Assembly (NCBI RefSeq): GCF_032154225.1 | Contig: NZ_JALDYF010000005.1 | Span: 186,001-250,000 of the forward strand | Length of the DNA stretch: 64,000 bases | Reading direction: 5' to 3' | DNA from: Psychrobacillus sp032154225 | GTDB taxonomy: Bacteria > Bacillota > Bacilli > Bacillales_A > Planococcaceae | Shown here: in pieces, positions 28,739 through 37,126 of the stretch | Position numbering within the stretch: the stretch's first letter is position 1 | Layout of the letters: every line of letters starts with the position of its first letter | Position numbers and translations under genes: made by a program | Notes under the pieces: generated by a model | Told to the model about the DNA's origin: nothing | Databases searched by the model: none | What the model saw: only the letters and a program-made list of their open reading frames with translations

Positions 28739-29551
28739 CTAATGTTTCATTTCATTATTTGTCAATCCATATGGATACGGATTAGAGTAACCAATCTTCC
28801 GAGAAATACTTGCCGCAGCTTCCCATAGTGGCACGAGAAATTCCTGCACCCTTTCCTTAGGTAGCGAACTAGAAAATCCAGCAATACTTATGGAAAATTC
28901 CACTTCATTTAATCTATTAAAAATAGGAGCAGCGATTGATACCGTTCCTTCTTCTAACTCGGAATCACTGTACGCATATCCATTTTTTCTTGTTTCATGA
29001 ATAAAAGACCAGACATCTTCTACTTTTTTAGGTGTTTGACTTGCATAATAAGTCATCGGTTGATTTAAAATTTCTGTAATTTCGTCATCAGGTAAATAAG
29101 AAAGTAACGTTCGTGTACAAGCTCCAGCATAAAGTGGTGCTCTTCTACCTGTTTTGGTATATAGACGAACAGGTCTTGTACTTTCCACTTTTTCTATATA
29201 AACACCTTCGTCTCTATCTCTTGAAACTAATTGAATAGCTTCATTGAATTTAGATTGAAGTATTTTCATATATGGTAGAGAAATATTACGGATTTCCAAA
29301 TTACTAGCAACAATATTTCCTAAATACATTAGTTTAAGCCCTAACGAATAAGTATCTCCTTCTACTAATACTCCATTTTTTTCTATTTCTGATCTTTGTA
29401 GAAATCCATAATCCACGAAAGTTTTCAAAAGTCTGTGTACGGTTGGCTTGGGTATTTGTGTAAAAGTAGATATTTCATCCAGTCGCCAAAAAGATTTCTC
29501 TTCCGTAAATAATTCGAGTAATTGAAATCCTTTTTCGATTGTTTTACTCAT
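28739..29551 (-). CDS. IclR-family transcriptional regulator
   Basis: 270-residue regulator: an N-terminal winged helix-turn-helix (about 1-70, MSKTIEKGFQLLELFTEEKSFWRLDEISTFTQIPKPTVHRLLKTFVDYGFL) and a C-terminal effector domain (NEAIQLVSRDRDEGVYIEKVES, PLYAGACTRTLLSYL, YSDSELEEGTVSIAAPIFN). I use the ATG at 29551, which overlaps the TGA of the preceding ATPase gene (ATGA) and starts at the canonical MSKTIEKGF. The regulator sits inside the operon it probably controls. A perfect inverted repeat at the operon head (31550-31568) is the candidate operator. Confidence 0.93.
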   Translation of the reverse strand: MSKTIEKGFQLLELFTEEKSFWRLDEISTFTQIPKPTVHRLLKTFVDYGFLQRSEIEKNGVLVEGDTYSLGLKLMYLGNIVASNLEIRNISLPYMKILQSKFNEAIQLVSRDRDEGVYIEKVESTRPVRLYTKTGRRAPLYAGACTRTLLSYLPDDEITEILNQPMTYYASQTPKKVEDVWSFIHETRKNGYAYSDSELEEGTVSIAAPIFNRLNEVEFSISIAGFSSSLPKERVQEFLVPLWEAAASISRKIGYSNPYPYGLTNNEMKH

Positions 29552-30546
29552 ACATTCACCACATCTTTTGATTCGTGCAAGTGACATGAAACAAAATGAT
29601 TATCTTTTGTTTCCAATAAAGTCGGCTTAATCGTTTTGCATATTTCCATCGCTGCAAAGCACCTTGGATGAAAAGTACATCCATTTGGTGGATTCGCTGG
29701 ACTCGGTACATCTCCCGTTAAAATGATACGTTCTTTCTTTTGCAAAGGATGTGCACTTGGTAGAGCTGATAATAGGGCTGTCGAATAGGGATGATTTGGA
29801 TTATCGTATAGGTCATCTTTATCTGCTATCTCAACCATCTTCCCTAAATACATAACACCTATTCGGTCACAGAAGTGTTTAACTACGCTTAAATCATGGG
29901 AAATAAATATATACGTTAATCCAAACTCTTTTTGTAAATCTCGCATTAAATTTAATACTTGTGACTGAATAGATACATCCAATGCAGAAACTGGCTCGTC
30001 TGCAATAATAAGTTTAGGCTTAGATATTAGAGCTCTTGCAATTCCAATTCGTTGTCGCTGCCCCCCTGAAAATTCATGGGGTAAACGTTTTAATTGATTA
30101 ACCGTCAAACCAACTTGTTCTGCAACTTCAAGTACACTTTTTTCTCTTTCTTCCTTACTTGTCATTCCGAAATTGATAAGTGGTTCTTCAATAATGTCGA
30201 ATACTCTCATTCTGGGATTCAACGAAGCAAATGGGTCCTGAAAAACAATTTGAATATCTTTTCTCATAAGTCTCATACTATTTTTATCTAGTGATGCAAG
30301 GTCTGTCCCTTCAAAATATACAGAGCCTTCTGTTGGCTCTAGTAATCTTAAAATCGTTCTTCCAACAGTACTTTTTCCACATCCTGATTCTCCAACAATG
30401 CCAAAAGTTTCTCCACGTTTCACTTCAAAAGAAATATCATCTACTGCTTTTACTTGTTGAAGTGTTTTATTCCCTAAAATTCCGCCTTTAATAGGAAAAT
30501 ATTTTTTTAAGTTCTCCACTTTTAATAGTGTTTCCTCATGCTTCAT
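29548..30546 (-). CDS. Oligopeptide ABC transporter ATP-binding protein (DppF/OppF type)
   Basis: 332 residues. Walker A GESGCGKSTVGR, ABC signature FSGGQRQRIGIARAL, Walker B LIIADEPVSALDVSIQ and the switch histidine in FISHDLSVVKH are all present. The C-terminal TFHPRCFAAMEICKT is the cysteine-bearing oligopeptide-family extension, which often binds an Fe-S cluster. The start overlaps the end of the previous ATPase gene by 11 bases, and its stop overlaps the iclR start. Confidence 0.95.
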   Translation of the reverse strand: MKHEETLLKVENLKKYFPIKGGILGNKTLQQVKAVDDISFEVKRGETFGIVGESGCGKSTVGRTILRLLEPTEGSVYFEGTDLASLDKNSMRLMRKDIQIVFQDPFASLNPRMRVFDIIEEPLINFGMTSKEEREKSVLEVAEQVGLTVNQLKRLPHEFSGGQRQRIGIARALISKPKLIIADEPVSALDVSIQSQVLNLMRDLQKEFGLTYIFISHDLSVVKHFCDRIGVMYLGKMVEIADKDDLYDNPNHPYSTALLSALPSAHPLQKKERIILTGDVPSPANPPNGCTFHPRCFAAMEICKTIKPTLLETKDNHFVSCHLHESKDVVNV

Positions 30547-31534
30547 TATGAATCACCTCAGATGCTGTTTCTGGATCATATAGCCAACATTGAACACGCG
30601 TCCCGTCTGTTGTTGTAATTAGTGGAGGCTTTTCCGAGCATTTATCAAATGCCTTTTTACATCTTGGAGCAAAACGGCAGCCTTCTGGCATACTACCTGG
30701 TGCAGGAACGACTCCTGGTATGGATGACAAATATTCCTTTTGCTCCGAAATGTTTGGAAGCGATTCCATTAATCCTTGCGTGTATGGATGCTTAGGATAA
30801 TCAAATAAATTTACAACATTCGCTTCTTCCACTATTTCCCCTGCATACATAACAATCACACGATCACACATTTCAGAAACTACACCTAAATCATGAGTGA
30901 TTAATACGATAGACATATGTAATTTTTCTTGTAAGCTTTTCATAAGTTCTAAAATTTGTGCTTGAATAGTTACATCAAGAGCTGTAGTAGGCTCATCTGC
31001 TATTAAAATTTCTGGATTACATGCCAAAGCAATTGCAATCATAATACGTTGTCTCATCCCACCTGATAGTTGGTGCGGATAATCATTCAGTACTTGTTCA
31101 GGTCTAGGTATCCCAACTAATTTCAGCATTTCTAAAGCTCGATACTTCGCAACTTTTTTCGATACTGTTTCATGACTCAAAATCATTTCTACAATCTGAC
31201 TTCCAATTGTATAAACTGGATTTAAAGAACTCATTGGTTCTTGGAAGATCATAGATACTTTCTTTCCACGAACCTTTCTCCAATCTTTGTTGTTGAATTG
31301 TTTAAAATGTAAGTCTCCTACTTGAATGTCCCCGTCTTGCCACACTACCCCAGGTGGAAGGAGCCCCATCAATGAAAGAGATGTCATACTCTTACCACAT
31401 CCAGATTCTCCAACAATTCCTAAAGTCTCTGCTTTATTTAAATGAAAGCTAATGCCGTTCACAATTGCAATATCTCTATCCTCATCGTGTATGCCAACTT
31501 GAAGATTCTCTACATGCATCACTTTCGAAACCAT
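30536..31534 (-). CDS. Oligopeptide ABC transporter ATP-binding protein (DppD/OppD type)
   Basis: 332 residues; first gene of the operon. Walker A GESGCGKSMTSLSL, signature LSGGMRQRIMIAIAL, Walker B ILIADEPTTALDVTIQ and H-loop LITHDLGVVSE are present, with the C-terminal RFAPRCKKAFDKCSEKPP extension. I use the ATG at 31534 (MVSKVMHVENLQVG), five bases after AGGGGTG; the in-frame ATG five codons earlier would place the ribosome binding site inside the gene. Promoter and inverted repeat lie immediately upstream. Confidence 0.94.
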   Translation of the reverse strand: MVSKVMHVENLQVGIHDEDRDIAIVNGISFHLNKAETLGIVGESGCGKSMTSLSLMGLLPPGVVWQDGDIQVGDLHFKQFNNKDWRKVRGKKVSMIFQEPMSSLNPVYTIGSQIVEMILSHETVSKKVAKYRALEMLKLVGIPRPEQVLNDYPHQLSGGMRQRIMIAIALACNPEILIADEPTTALDVTIQAQILELMKSLQEKLHMSIVLITHDLGVVSEMCDRVIVMYAGEIVEEANVVNLFDYPKHPYTQGLMESLPNISEQKEYLSSIPGVVPAPGSMPEGCRFAPRCKKAFDKCSEKPPLITTTDGTRVQCWLYDPETASEVIHNEA

Positions 31535-31549
31535 CGAGTCACCCCTCAT

Positions 31550-31568
31550 CGTTCCATTATGTGGAACG
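31550..31568. promoter_or_regulatory. Candidate IclR operator
   Basis: Perfect inverted repeat CGTTCCA-TTATG-TGGAACG, 15 bases before the first start codon and about 28 bases past the putative -10. TTCCA/TGGAA half-sites are typical of IclR-family operators. The site would block transcript initiation or early elongation. Confidence 0.6.
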
Positions 31569-31595
31569 CTATTTCATATATTGATTCTTTTTTAT

Positions 31596-31624
31596 ATACT
31601 AAAGAATTTTCAGATTAATAGCAA
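31596..31624 (-). promoter_or_regulatory. Putative sigma-A promoter of the peptide/pyroglutamate operon
   Basis: On the minus strand TTGCTA (31624-31619) and TAGTAT (31601-31596) are separated by 17 bp. The leader to the first ATG is about 55 bases. Confidence 0.5.
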
Positions 31625-31723
31625 TAGTTTTTTTATTTTTCAGCTCAATGGTTACTATTTTTCTACTCTTTAACCGCTATCTACAGCGATTTTCTATATA
31701 TATTTATATATTTCCTAAAAAAA

Positions 31724-31765
31724 AAGCTATCCCAAAAGTCATTTTTACGACTTTTGGGATAGCTT
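31724..31765 (-). terminator. Terminator of the SbsC-like protein gene
   Basis: Perfect 17-bp stem (AAGCTATCCCAAAAGTC and its complement), 8-base loop, with an A-rich left flank that is a U tract on the minus strand. Confidence 0.9.
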
Positions 31766-31798
31766 AATTTAACTTTTTACTATTCATAACATAAAATA

Positions 31799-32872
31799 TT
31801 AGTATAAATCTAAAACATCGGCATATTTCCACTTACCATCTACTTTTTTCAATAAATATACAGTCGTAACTGTTTCAGAATAACCAGCTTCTGTTATTTT
31901 ATCTGTCGTTTCTACAAACGCATATCCATCTAAAATCGAATATACATTTGAATCAACAAGCTCAAACTTCAAATCAAATTCTGCAAATCCTTCCTTCATT
32001 TGTTCTTTTACAAAATCGTAATCAGGAAACTCTGGATCATACAGTTCAAACGATCCATCTACATTTTCACTATTGTACAAACCATTTGCAGTAATGAAAA
32101 ACTGCTTAATTTCTTTTTCTTGTTCGGCAAAATTAGCATCTTTTCGAATAGCAACACCGTACTTATCAAAAAGCACATAGTAAATATCATCTTCTACAAT
32201 CATATCTAAAGAATCAAATAACTGATTTACTTGCTTTTCAATTGCTTCTGGAGCTGCTTTTTTCGCGATAAGCGCATCTAGTTTATTCAAATCACCTTTT
32301 GCAGATATTGTATATTTTGCTCCATTCAACAAAATTTCCGCAGGCGCTTTATATGTAGCAAGGAAAGCATCACGCGTCGTTTTGCCATACACTTTGTATA
32401 ATAGCTTCGCTTGTTTTCTAATTTCAGCAGATAATGCATGGTATGATTTCTCTGCAACATCCGAAGTTGGATCTTCTGCATATTGTTGTTCAAAAGTCTT
32501 CGTCAAAGCTACAATTTTATTACCAGAAGTTATAGCGTCAATATATCCCATTGTCCGGTCATAATGAAGCCCAACATTATCTGCTAATCTTTTTTCTAAC
32601 TTTTGTTTTTCAGCCGCACTAGCAGATGAAACCTCTTTTTTTGCTTGTAAATAAGCAGACTTTGTTTCATTGAATATTTTCATATCTGGCGTTTTAATCG
32701 CTTTCGTATTTTCATATGAAATTTGCCATTTTAAAGCTCCTGCATAACCTTCAGCAGTCTTCACAGCTTCTTCTGCTTTTGATAATGCTGCTGCAGAAGT
32801 AGTACTAAAAGGTACAAATAATGTTGAACCCATAATTCCAATAGCCAATGAATATGAAATAATTTTCTTCAT
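31799..32872 (-). CDS. Secreted protein with SbsC-like helical wall-binding domain
   Basis: 357 residues with a signal peptide (MKKIISYSLAIGIMGSTLFVPFSTTSAA). Residues about 30-225 are an all-helical domain (ALSAEIRKQAKLLYKVYGKTTRDAFLATYKAPAEILLNGA). The same pattern occurs in the 5'-nucleotidase at 37127-39433 and resembles the helical N-terminal part of S-layer protein SbsC that binds secondary cell-wall polymer. The last 110 residues look like an NTF2/SnoaL-type fold (IKQFFITANGLYNSENVDG...VTTVYLLKKVDGKWKYADV). I chose the ATG at 32872, behind GGGGATT. It is monocistronic and probably wall-associated; function beyond that is unknown. Confidence 0.7.
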   Translation of the reverse strand: MKKIISYSLAIGIMGSTLFVPFSTTSAAALSKAEEAVKTAEGYAGALKWQISYENTKAIKTPDMKIFNETKSAYLQAKKEVSSASAAEKQKLEKRLADNVGLHYDRTMGYIDAITSGNKIVALTKTFEQQYAEDPTSDVAEKSYHALSAEIRKQAKLLYKVYGKTTRDAFLATYKAPAEILLNGAKYTISAKGDLNKLDALIAKKAAPEAIEKQVNQLFDSLDMIVEDDIYYVLFDKYGVAIRKDANFAEQEKEIKQFFITANGLYNSENVDGSFELYDPEFPDYDFVKEQMKEGFAEFDLKFELVDSNVYSILDGYAFVETTDKITEAGYSETVTTVYLLKKVDGKWKYADVLDLY

Positions 32873-32986
32873 AGTAATCCCCATTCCATTAAGTAATATA
32901 TTACTTTAGTAAAGTTATAAAAAGATGTAAATTACTTCTATTTTAGTTTAAAGTTTAATAGAACTCAACGCTTTTTTTTGAAAACT

Positions 32987-34150
32987 TTATGAATTATGTA
33001 AAGATTTTATAAAGTCCTCTAATAGATCCATTCCTTTCTCTAAAACTGGCATTGCGTATGCATAGGATATCCTAATATAACCTTCGCCTAATAAGGTAAA
33101 AGCACTACCTGGAATTACTGCCACTCCACCTTCATGAAGAAGCTTTGTTGCAAAATCAAAAGAATTTATGCCGTACTTTTCTATAGAAGGAAAAATATAA
33201 AACGCACCATTCGGCTTTACTACAGGAAGTCCCATATTAACAATTCGACTATATACATAATCCCGTCTTTTTATATATTCTACATTCATTTTAGCCGGTG
33301 TATCTTTTGCATTTGTTAATGCTTCGATTGCTGCATACTGAGCTGGCAAGTTCGCACAAATTGAATTATATGCGTGCACTCGAATAACAAACTGCATAAT
33401 ATTCGCTGGCCCCATTAAAAATCCAATTCGCCACCCAGTCATCGAATGAGACTTCGATACACCATGAATGAAAAACAATTTATCTCTTAATTGTTTATAA
33501 GTAGCGAATGAATTATGTTCCCCATTGAAGGTATTTTCACTGTAAATTTCATCTGTAATAATATAAAGATCTTTATTCGCTAACACTTGAACTAGCTGAT
33601 CCATCGTTTCTTTTTGAATGACTACACCAGTTGGGTTGGATGGATTATTAAATAATATTGCCTTGGTCTTTTCCGTGATGAGGCCTTCCAGTCTTTCTGC
33701 TGTCGGTTGAAAGTTCGTATCTGTCGTATCCAAGTAAACTACTTTTCCACCACATAGTTCAATAATTGGTACATAGCCAGAATAAATAGGCCCTGGTAGA
33801 ATAACCTCGTCGCCTTCTTCTAAAATCGTTCGAAATACGGAATCGATTCCTTCGCTAGCACCATTTGTAATCAATATTTCATTTTCAGGATGATAGGAAA
33901 ATCCGTATTTATTTGAAAAAAAAGTATTCACAGCTGCTCTTAATTGTACTATTCCTGCATTATGTGAATAGCTAGTTAAGTTTTGTTCGATTGCATGTAT
34001 TCCAGCAAACTTTACAGATTCTGGTGTTGGAAAATCTGGTTGACCAAGCGTTAAATTAATAGCTTTTGGGAAATTTACTAATTGATTAGAAAACTGACGA
34101 GTCCCCGGTACTTTTAAAGCTTGTGCATATCGATTTAAACTTCGAGACAT
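32987..34150 (-). CDS. patA: Class I/II PLP-dependent aminotransferase (PatA type)
   Basis: 387 residues, the usual PatA length. Motifs: LTLGQPDFPTPE, ITNGASEGIDSVFRTILEEGDEV, FNNPSNPTGVV, YIITDEIYSE and the PLP lysine in HGVSKSHSMTGWRIGFLMGP, with the C-terminal EGYIRISYAY substrate-binding arginine. In Bacillus subtilis PatA acts on N-acetyl-LL-diaminopimelate-type or related substrates. The start at 34150 follows AGAGGGAAG; an upstream in-frame extension of 40 residues does not resemble the family. Confidence 0.85.
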   Translation of the reverse strand: MSRSLNRYAQALKVPGTRQFSNQLVNFPKAINLTLGQPDFPTPESVKFAGIHAIEQNLTSYSHNAGIVQLRAAVNTFFSNKYGFSYHPENEILITNGASEGIDSVFRTILEEGDEVILPGPIYSGYVPIIELCGGKVVYLDTTDTNFQPTAERLEGLITEKTKAILFNNPSNPTGVVIQKETMDQLVQVLANKDLYIITDEIYSENTFNGEHNSFATYKQLRDKLFFIHGVSKSHSMTGWRIGFLMGPANIMQFVIRVHAYNSICANLPAQYAAIEALTNAKDTPAKMNVEYIKRRDYVYSRIVNMGLPVVKPNGAFYIFPSIEKYGINSFDFATKLLHEGGVAVIPGSAFTLLGEGYIRISYAYAMPVLEKGMDLLEDFIKSLHNS

Positions 34151-34258
34151 GTATCTCTTCCCTCTTCCATCTTTAAATGTACTGCTATTACATATGTTAT
34201 ATAATGCTAGCGTTCTTGTATATATACATTTTGTAATTTTCTGAAAATAATAAAAAGA

Positions 34259-34285
34259 GCCTACTAACAATATATGTTAGACGGC
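34259..34285 (-). terminator. Terminator of the VOC protein gene
   Basis: GCCTACTAAC pairs with GTTAGACGGC (imperfect), followed on the minus strand by TCTTTTTATT. Confidence 0.6.
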
Positions 34286-34300
34286 CCATTTCATTTATAA

Positions 34301-34726
34301 TTACATCATTTCTTCGCCTTCATGACTAAATTGCCATTCAATACCAAACTTGTCCTTTAAAGATCCATAACATTTGCTCCAAAATGTTTCTTGTAATTCC
34401 ATTCCAACTTTTCCGCCTTCTTTAATCGCCTCAAAAGCAGATCGCACTTCTTCTTCGTTTTTGCTAACGAAAGCAAGGCTTATATTATTTCCTGCGATAA
34501 AAGGAGAACCAGGAAAAGTGTCAGAGAACATGACATTACTTCCACCAATACTTAAGCGCGTATGCATGACTAAATCTTTTGCTTCCTCTGGTAGAGTATA
34601 ACTCGGATCTTGTGGTGACTCACCAAAAGTCATAATTTGTGGTTTGTCCACTCCAAAAACCTCTGCGTAAAATTCTGCTGCCTCACGACAATTCCCATTA
34701 AAATTAAGGTAAACATTAATAGCCAT
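34301..34726 (-). CDS. VOC-superfamily (PhnB-like) protein
   Basis: 141 residues, cytoplasmic, of the glyoxalase/bleomycin-resistance (VOC) fold, PhnB-like branch. Features are MAINVYLNFNGNCREAAEFYAEVFG at the start, VMHTRLSIGGSNVMFSDTFPG in the middle and ETFWSKCYGSLKDKFGIEWQFSH at the end, the usual length for this family. Function of PhnB-like members is unknown; metal ligation is not certain here. It is a single gene with its own terminator. Confidence 0.85.
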   Translation of the reverse strand: MAINVYLNFNGNCREAAEFYAEVFGVDKPQIMTFGESPQDPSYTLPEEAKDLVMHTRLSIGGSNVMFSDTFPGSPFIAGNNISLAFVSKNEEEVRSAFEAIKEGGKVGMELQETFWSKCYGSLKDKFGIEWQFSHEGEEMM

Positions 34727-34834
34727 TTAATACACTCCTCATATGCGTAATGTTATTCATTCAATAATGAATGTCACTGTTATTGTATCATTTCATGCCT
34801 CGTGCAAGCCAACATTTTCATTTGAGATAAGCTA

Positions 34835-35252
34835 TTACTGCTGATTATTAATCAAAAATATCTCCTGATCATGCTCAGCTATTTTATGTGAGTAATAATG
34901 TATTGTTTTAGACAGTTTTTCGTGAGATCCCTGTTGTAGCGTTAACGTATGTTCGAACATTTCTCCTAGACTTTTAAATGTATTTTCAACATTATCTAGT
35001 CTACTTTCCACAGTATCGAATCTTCCGTTCATTTCTTGTTTTAGTGATTGGATTTCTTGTTTTATTTCTTGTCTTACCACTTGGAATTCTTGTTTTGTTT
35101 CTTTTTTCGCTTTTCCGAATTTTTGTGCTATTTCTTGTCGTGCAGTTTGGAATTCTTGGACATTCCTTGTCTTTCGTTTTGGAATTCCTCAGACATTTCT
35201 TGTCTTACATTTTGTAATGCTTGTTTTCTCTCTGCCCGATTCACTCTTGTTC
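34835..35252 (-). pseudogene. Frameshifted coiled-coil repeat protein
   Basis: The intact 3' part (to 35080) encodes RQEIKQEIQSLKQEMNGRFDTVESRLDNVENTFKSLGEMFEHTL, a coiled coil with heptad spacing. Upstream the same frame continues (EFQTARQEIAQKFGKAKKETKQEFQVV) until about 35158, where a one-base change moves the homologous repeat (ALQNVRQEMSEEFQNERQGMS) into another frame. Repeats of EFQxxRQE(I/M) with about 13-residue spacing are clear. No good start site is seen. I read it as a broken gene for a small cytoplasmic coiled-coil protein. Confidence 0.55.
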
Positions 35253-35322
35253 AATTATTATAACGTGTTCCATACTGTTTAGTACCTTCCATAAAGGAGT
35301 TACATTTTGGAAAGCAATCATT

Positions 35323-35499
35323 TTATTCTCGTATATGGGCTTCGATTTGTTTAATTCTTTCACTTAGTTCTAGTACGGCTTGCATCACTTGGTGCTGTTC
35401 AGTTTTACTTGCATGCTTATGGAGCTCGATATTCTCAACTGATTCCTCTACTTTTTGCAAACTTTGGGTCATGCCTTCGATAAAATCTGCGATATCCAT
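35323..35499 (-). CDS. Small conserved-looking helical protein (58 aa)
   Basis: Starts with MDIADFIEGMTQSLQKVEES and ends ELSERIKQIEAHIRE. It is amphipathic and mostly helical, with heptad-like spacing (coiled coil). An excellent AAGAGGAGGCGGAAAATG start supports translation. No signal or membrane segment. It lies just upstream of the broken coiled-coil gene in the same direction, so the two may once have formed one unit. Function unknown. Confidence 0.6.
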   Translation of the reverse strand: MDIADFIEGMTQSLQKVEESVENIELHKHASKTEQHQVMQAVLELSERIKQIEAHIRE

Positions 35500-35662
35500 T
35501 TTCCGCCTCCTCTTATTATCTTTTATTTTAAATAGCCGTAGAGTAATTTCAAATGTCAGAATTCAGAGTAATTTAACATAATAACGTTTTCGTGTCCTAT
35601 TTCTATCCAAAATTCCATTTTGAGCGTGTTTAGATGTTCAAAATTTTATTTTTGCATTTTCA

Positions 35663-35691
35663 TGTACAGTATTCAGAACATTTAGTATAAT
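35663..35691 (+). promoter_or_regulatory. Putative promoter of the 55-residue protein gene
   Basis: TGTACA (35663-35668) and TATAAT (35686-35691) are 17 bp apart, about 22 bases before the start codon. Confidence 0.5.
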
Positions 35692-35713
35692 AATAGAAAA
35701 GGAGGAGATTTTC

Positions 35714-35881
35714 ATGCATCCAAATAATGTCGATCCAGAAGAAATGGCTAAACGACACGATTTAGATTTTATTGCTTCCCTTAATATGATCGACGAAGGT
35801 GCTCCTGTTCCATTAGAGGAAAATGACAAAAAGAAAAAGGATTCTTCTAAATCCGAGGAGCCACCAAAAAGTTTTCACTAA
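35714..35881 (+). CDS. Small charged hypothetical protein (55 aa)
   Basis: Starts MHPNNVDPEEMAKRHDLDFI and ends in a lysine/serine/proline tail (KKKKDSSKSEEPPKSFH). An AAAGGAGGAG ribosome binding site, an upstream TATAAT box and a terminator within 30 bases downstream make this a convincing short gene. It is very hydrophilic, without membrane segments or cysteines. No function is recognised. Confidence 0.65.
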   Translation: MHPNNVDPEEMAKRHDLDFIASLNMIDEGAPVPLEENDKKKKDSSKSEEPPKSFH

Positions 35882-35885
35882 ATCC

Positions 35886-35910
35886 AAACCCACTTTTGTG
35901 GGTTTTTTTA
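35886..35910 (+). terminator. Terminator of the 55-residue protein gene
   Basis: AAACCCAC, TTTT loop, GTGGGTTT then a T run. Confidence 0.85.
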
Positions 35911-35969
35911 TGTTCATTTATTAGATACAATAGAAGAAATACGTCCAGTTTAAAATGAGGAGCAATTAA

Positions 35970-37079
35970 ATGATAATCAAAGAAGTGAATATACGTAAAA
36001 TGAAGATGATGATGAAATCTCCTTTTACAACTAGTTTTGGATCGTTTCAAGAGAAAGAATTTTCATTAATAGAAGTAAAAGATGAGCTCGGCAATACAGG
36101 CTGGGGAGAATCTACTGCATTTCAATCCCCTTGGTACAATGAAGAAACACAAGAAACAAGTCTACATATGCTGCGTGATTTCTTAATACCTCTTGTATTG
36201 AAAAAAGAAATAAATCATCCTGACGAAATAAGCAAACTGTTCGCACCCATTCGCAAAAATAATATGGCAAAGGCTTCGCTTGAAGGTGCAATTTGGGATG
36301 TATATGCAAAAAGAAATAAATTAACGCTTGCCGAAGCACTCGGTGGCACAGCCGAAAAAATCGAAGTCGGGATTAGTATCGGTATTCAAAATACAATAGA
36401 TGATTTAATAGAGTTAGTACGTGGTTATATAGAAGAAGGATATAAACGAATGAAAGTCAAAATTAAGCCAGGTCATGATGTAGAAGTTATTCGAGCATTG
36501 CGTCAGGCATTTCCTACTGTTCCACTTATGGCGGATGCAAACTCTGCCTATACACTAGAAGATATTGATTTATTGAAACAGTTAGATGAATTTAATCTGA
36601 CAATGATTGAACAACCGCTTGCTTCAGATGATATTATTGATCATGCTAAACTGCAAAAAGAATTACTAACTCCTATTTGCTTAGATGAGAGTATTCATTC
36701 ATTAGAAGATGCTCGAAAAGCATTTGAACTTGGCAGCACGAAAATAATTAACATAAAAATTGGGCGTGTTGGCGGTTTAACCGAAGCGAAAAAAATTCAT
36801 GATTTTTGCATGGAAAATAGGATTCCTGTTTGGTGTGGTGGAATGTTAGAGTCTGGTATTGGCAGAGCTCATAATGTCGCACTTACTACATTACCTAATT
36901 TTATCCTTCCAGGGGATACCTCGGGTTCTTCTCGTTATTGGGAAGAGGACATAATTATTCCAGAAGTAGTTGCGGAAAATGGATATATTACTGTTCCAAC
37001 TGCTTATGGAATTGGGTATGAACCCAATTTAGAAGCAATGGATCGTTATACAGTAGACCAATTTCAGTTTAAAGCATAA
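35970..37079 (+). CDS. menC: o-Succinylbenzoate synthase / N-acylamino acid racemase (enolase superfamily)
   Basis: 369 residues of the MenC/NSAR branch. The barrel active site is visible: Lys pair in RMKVKIKPG, metal ligands in LMADANSAY, MIEQPL and ICLDES, and the second catalytic lysine in IINIKIGRVGG, then GGMLESGIGRAHN. Enzymes of this branch make o-succinylbenzoate for menaquinone, racemise N-succinyl or N-acyl amino acids, or do both. No menaquinone genes are nearby and the gene is alone, which leaves racemase activity open. The symbol marks the family, not a proven pathway. GAGGAGC precedes the ATG. Confidence 0.85.
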   Translation: MIIKEVNIRKMKMMMKSPFTTSFGSFQEKEFSLIEVKDELGNTGWGESTAFQSPWYNEETQETSLHMLRDFLIPLVLKKEINHPDEISKLFAPIRKNNMAKASLEGAIWDVYAKRNKLTLAEALGGTAEKIEVGISIGIQNTIDDLIELVRGYIEEGYKRMKVKIKPGHDVEVIRALRQAFPTVPLMADANSAYTLEDIDLLKQLDEFNLTMIEQPLASDDIIDHAKLQKELLTPICLDESIHSLEDARKAFELGSTKIINIKIGRVGGLTEAKKIHDFCMENRIPVWCGGMLESGIGRAHNVALTTLPNFILPGDTSGSSRYWEEDIIIPEVVAENGYITVPTAYGIGYEPNLEAMDRYTVDQFQFKA

Positions 37080-37091
37080 GTATAGAAAATA

Positions 37092-37120
37092 GGCCCAGTC
37101 TTGGAGTTCAAGACTGGGCC
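37092..37120. terminator. Bidirectional terminator
   Basis: GGCCCAGTCTT pairs perfectly with AAGACTGGGCC, 7-base loop, T-rich on the right, between convergent genes. Confidence 0.9.
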
Positions 37121-37126
37121 ATGTTT

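Noticed and set aside
36112..36339. Minus-strand frame inside menC
   Set aside because: Fully contained in a well-supported enzyme gene; no start signals or family features.
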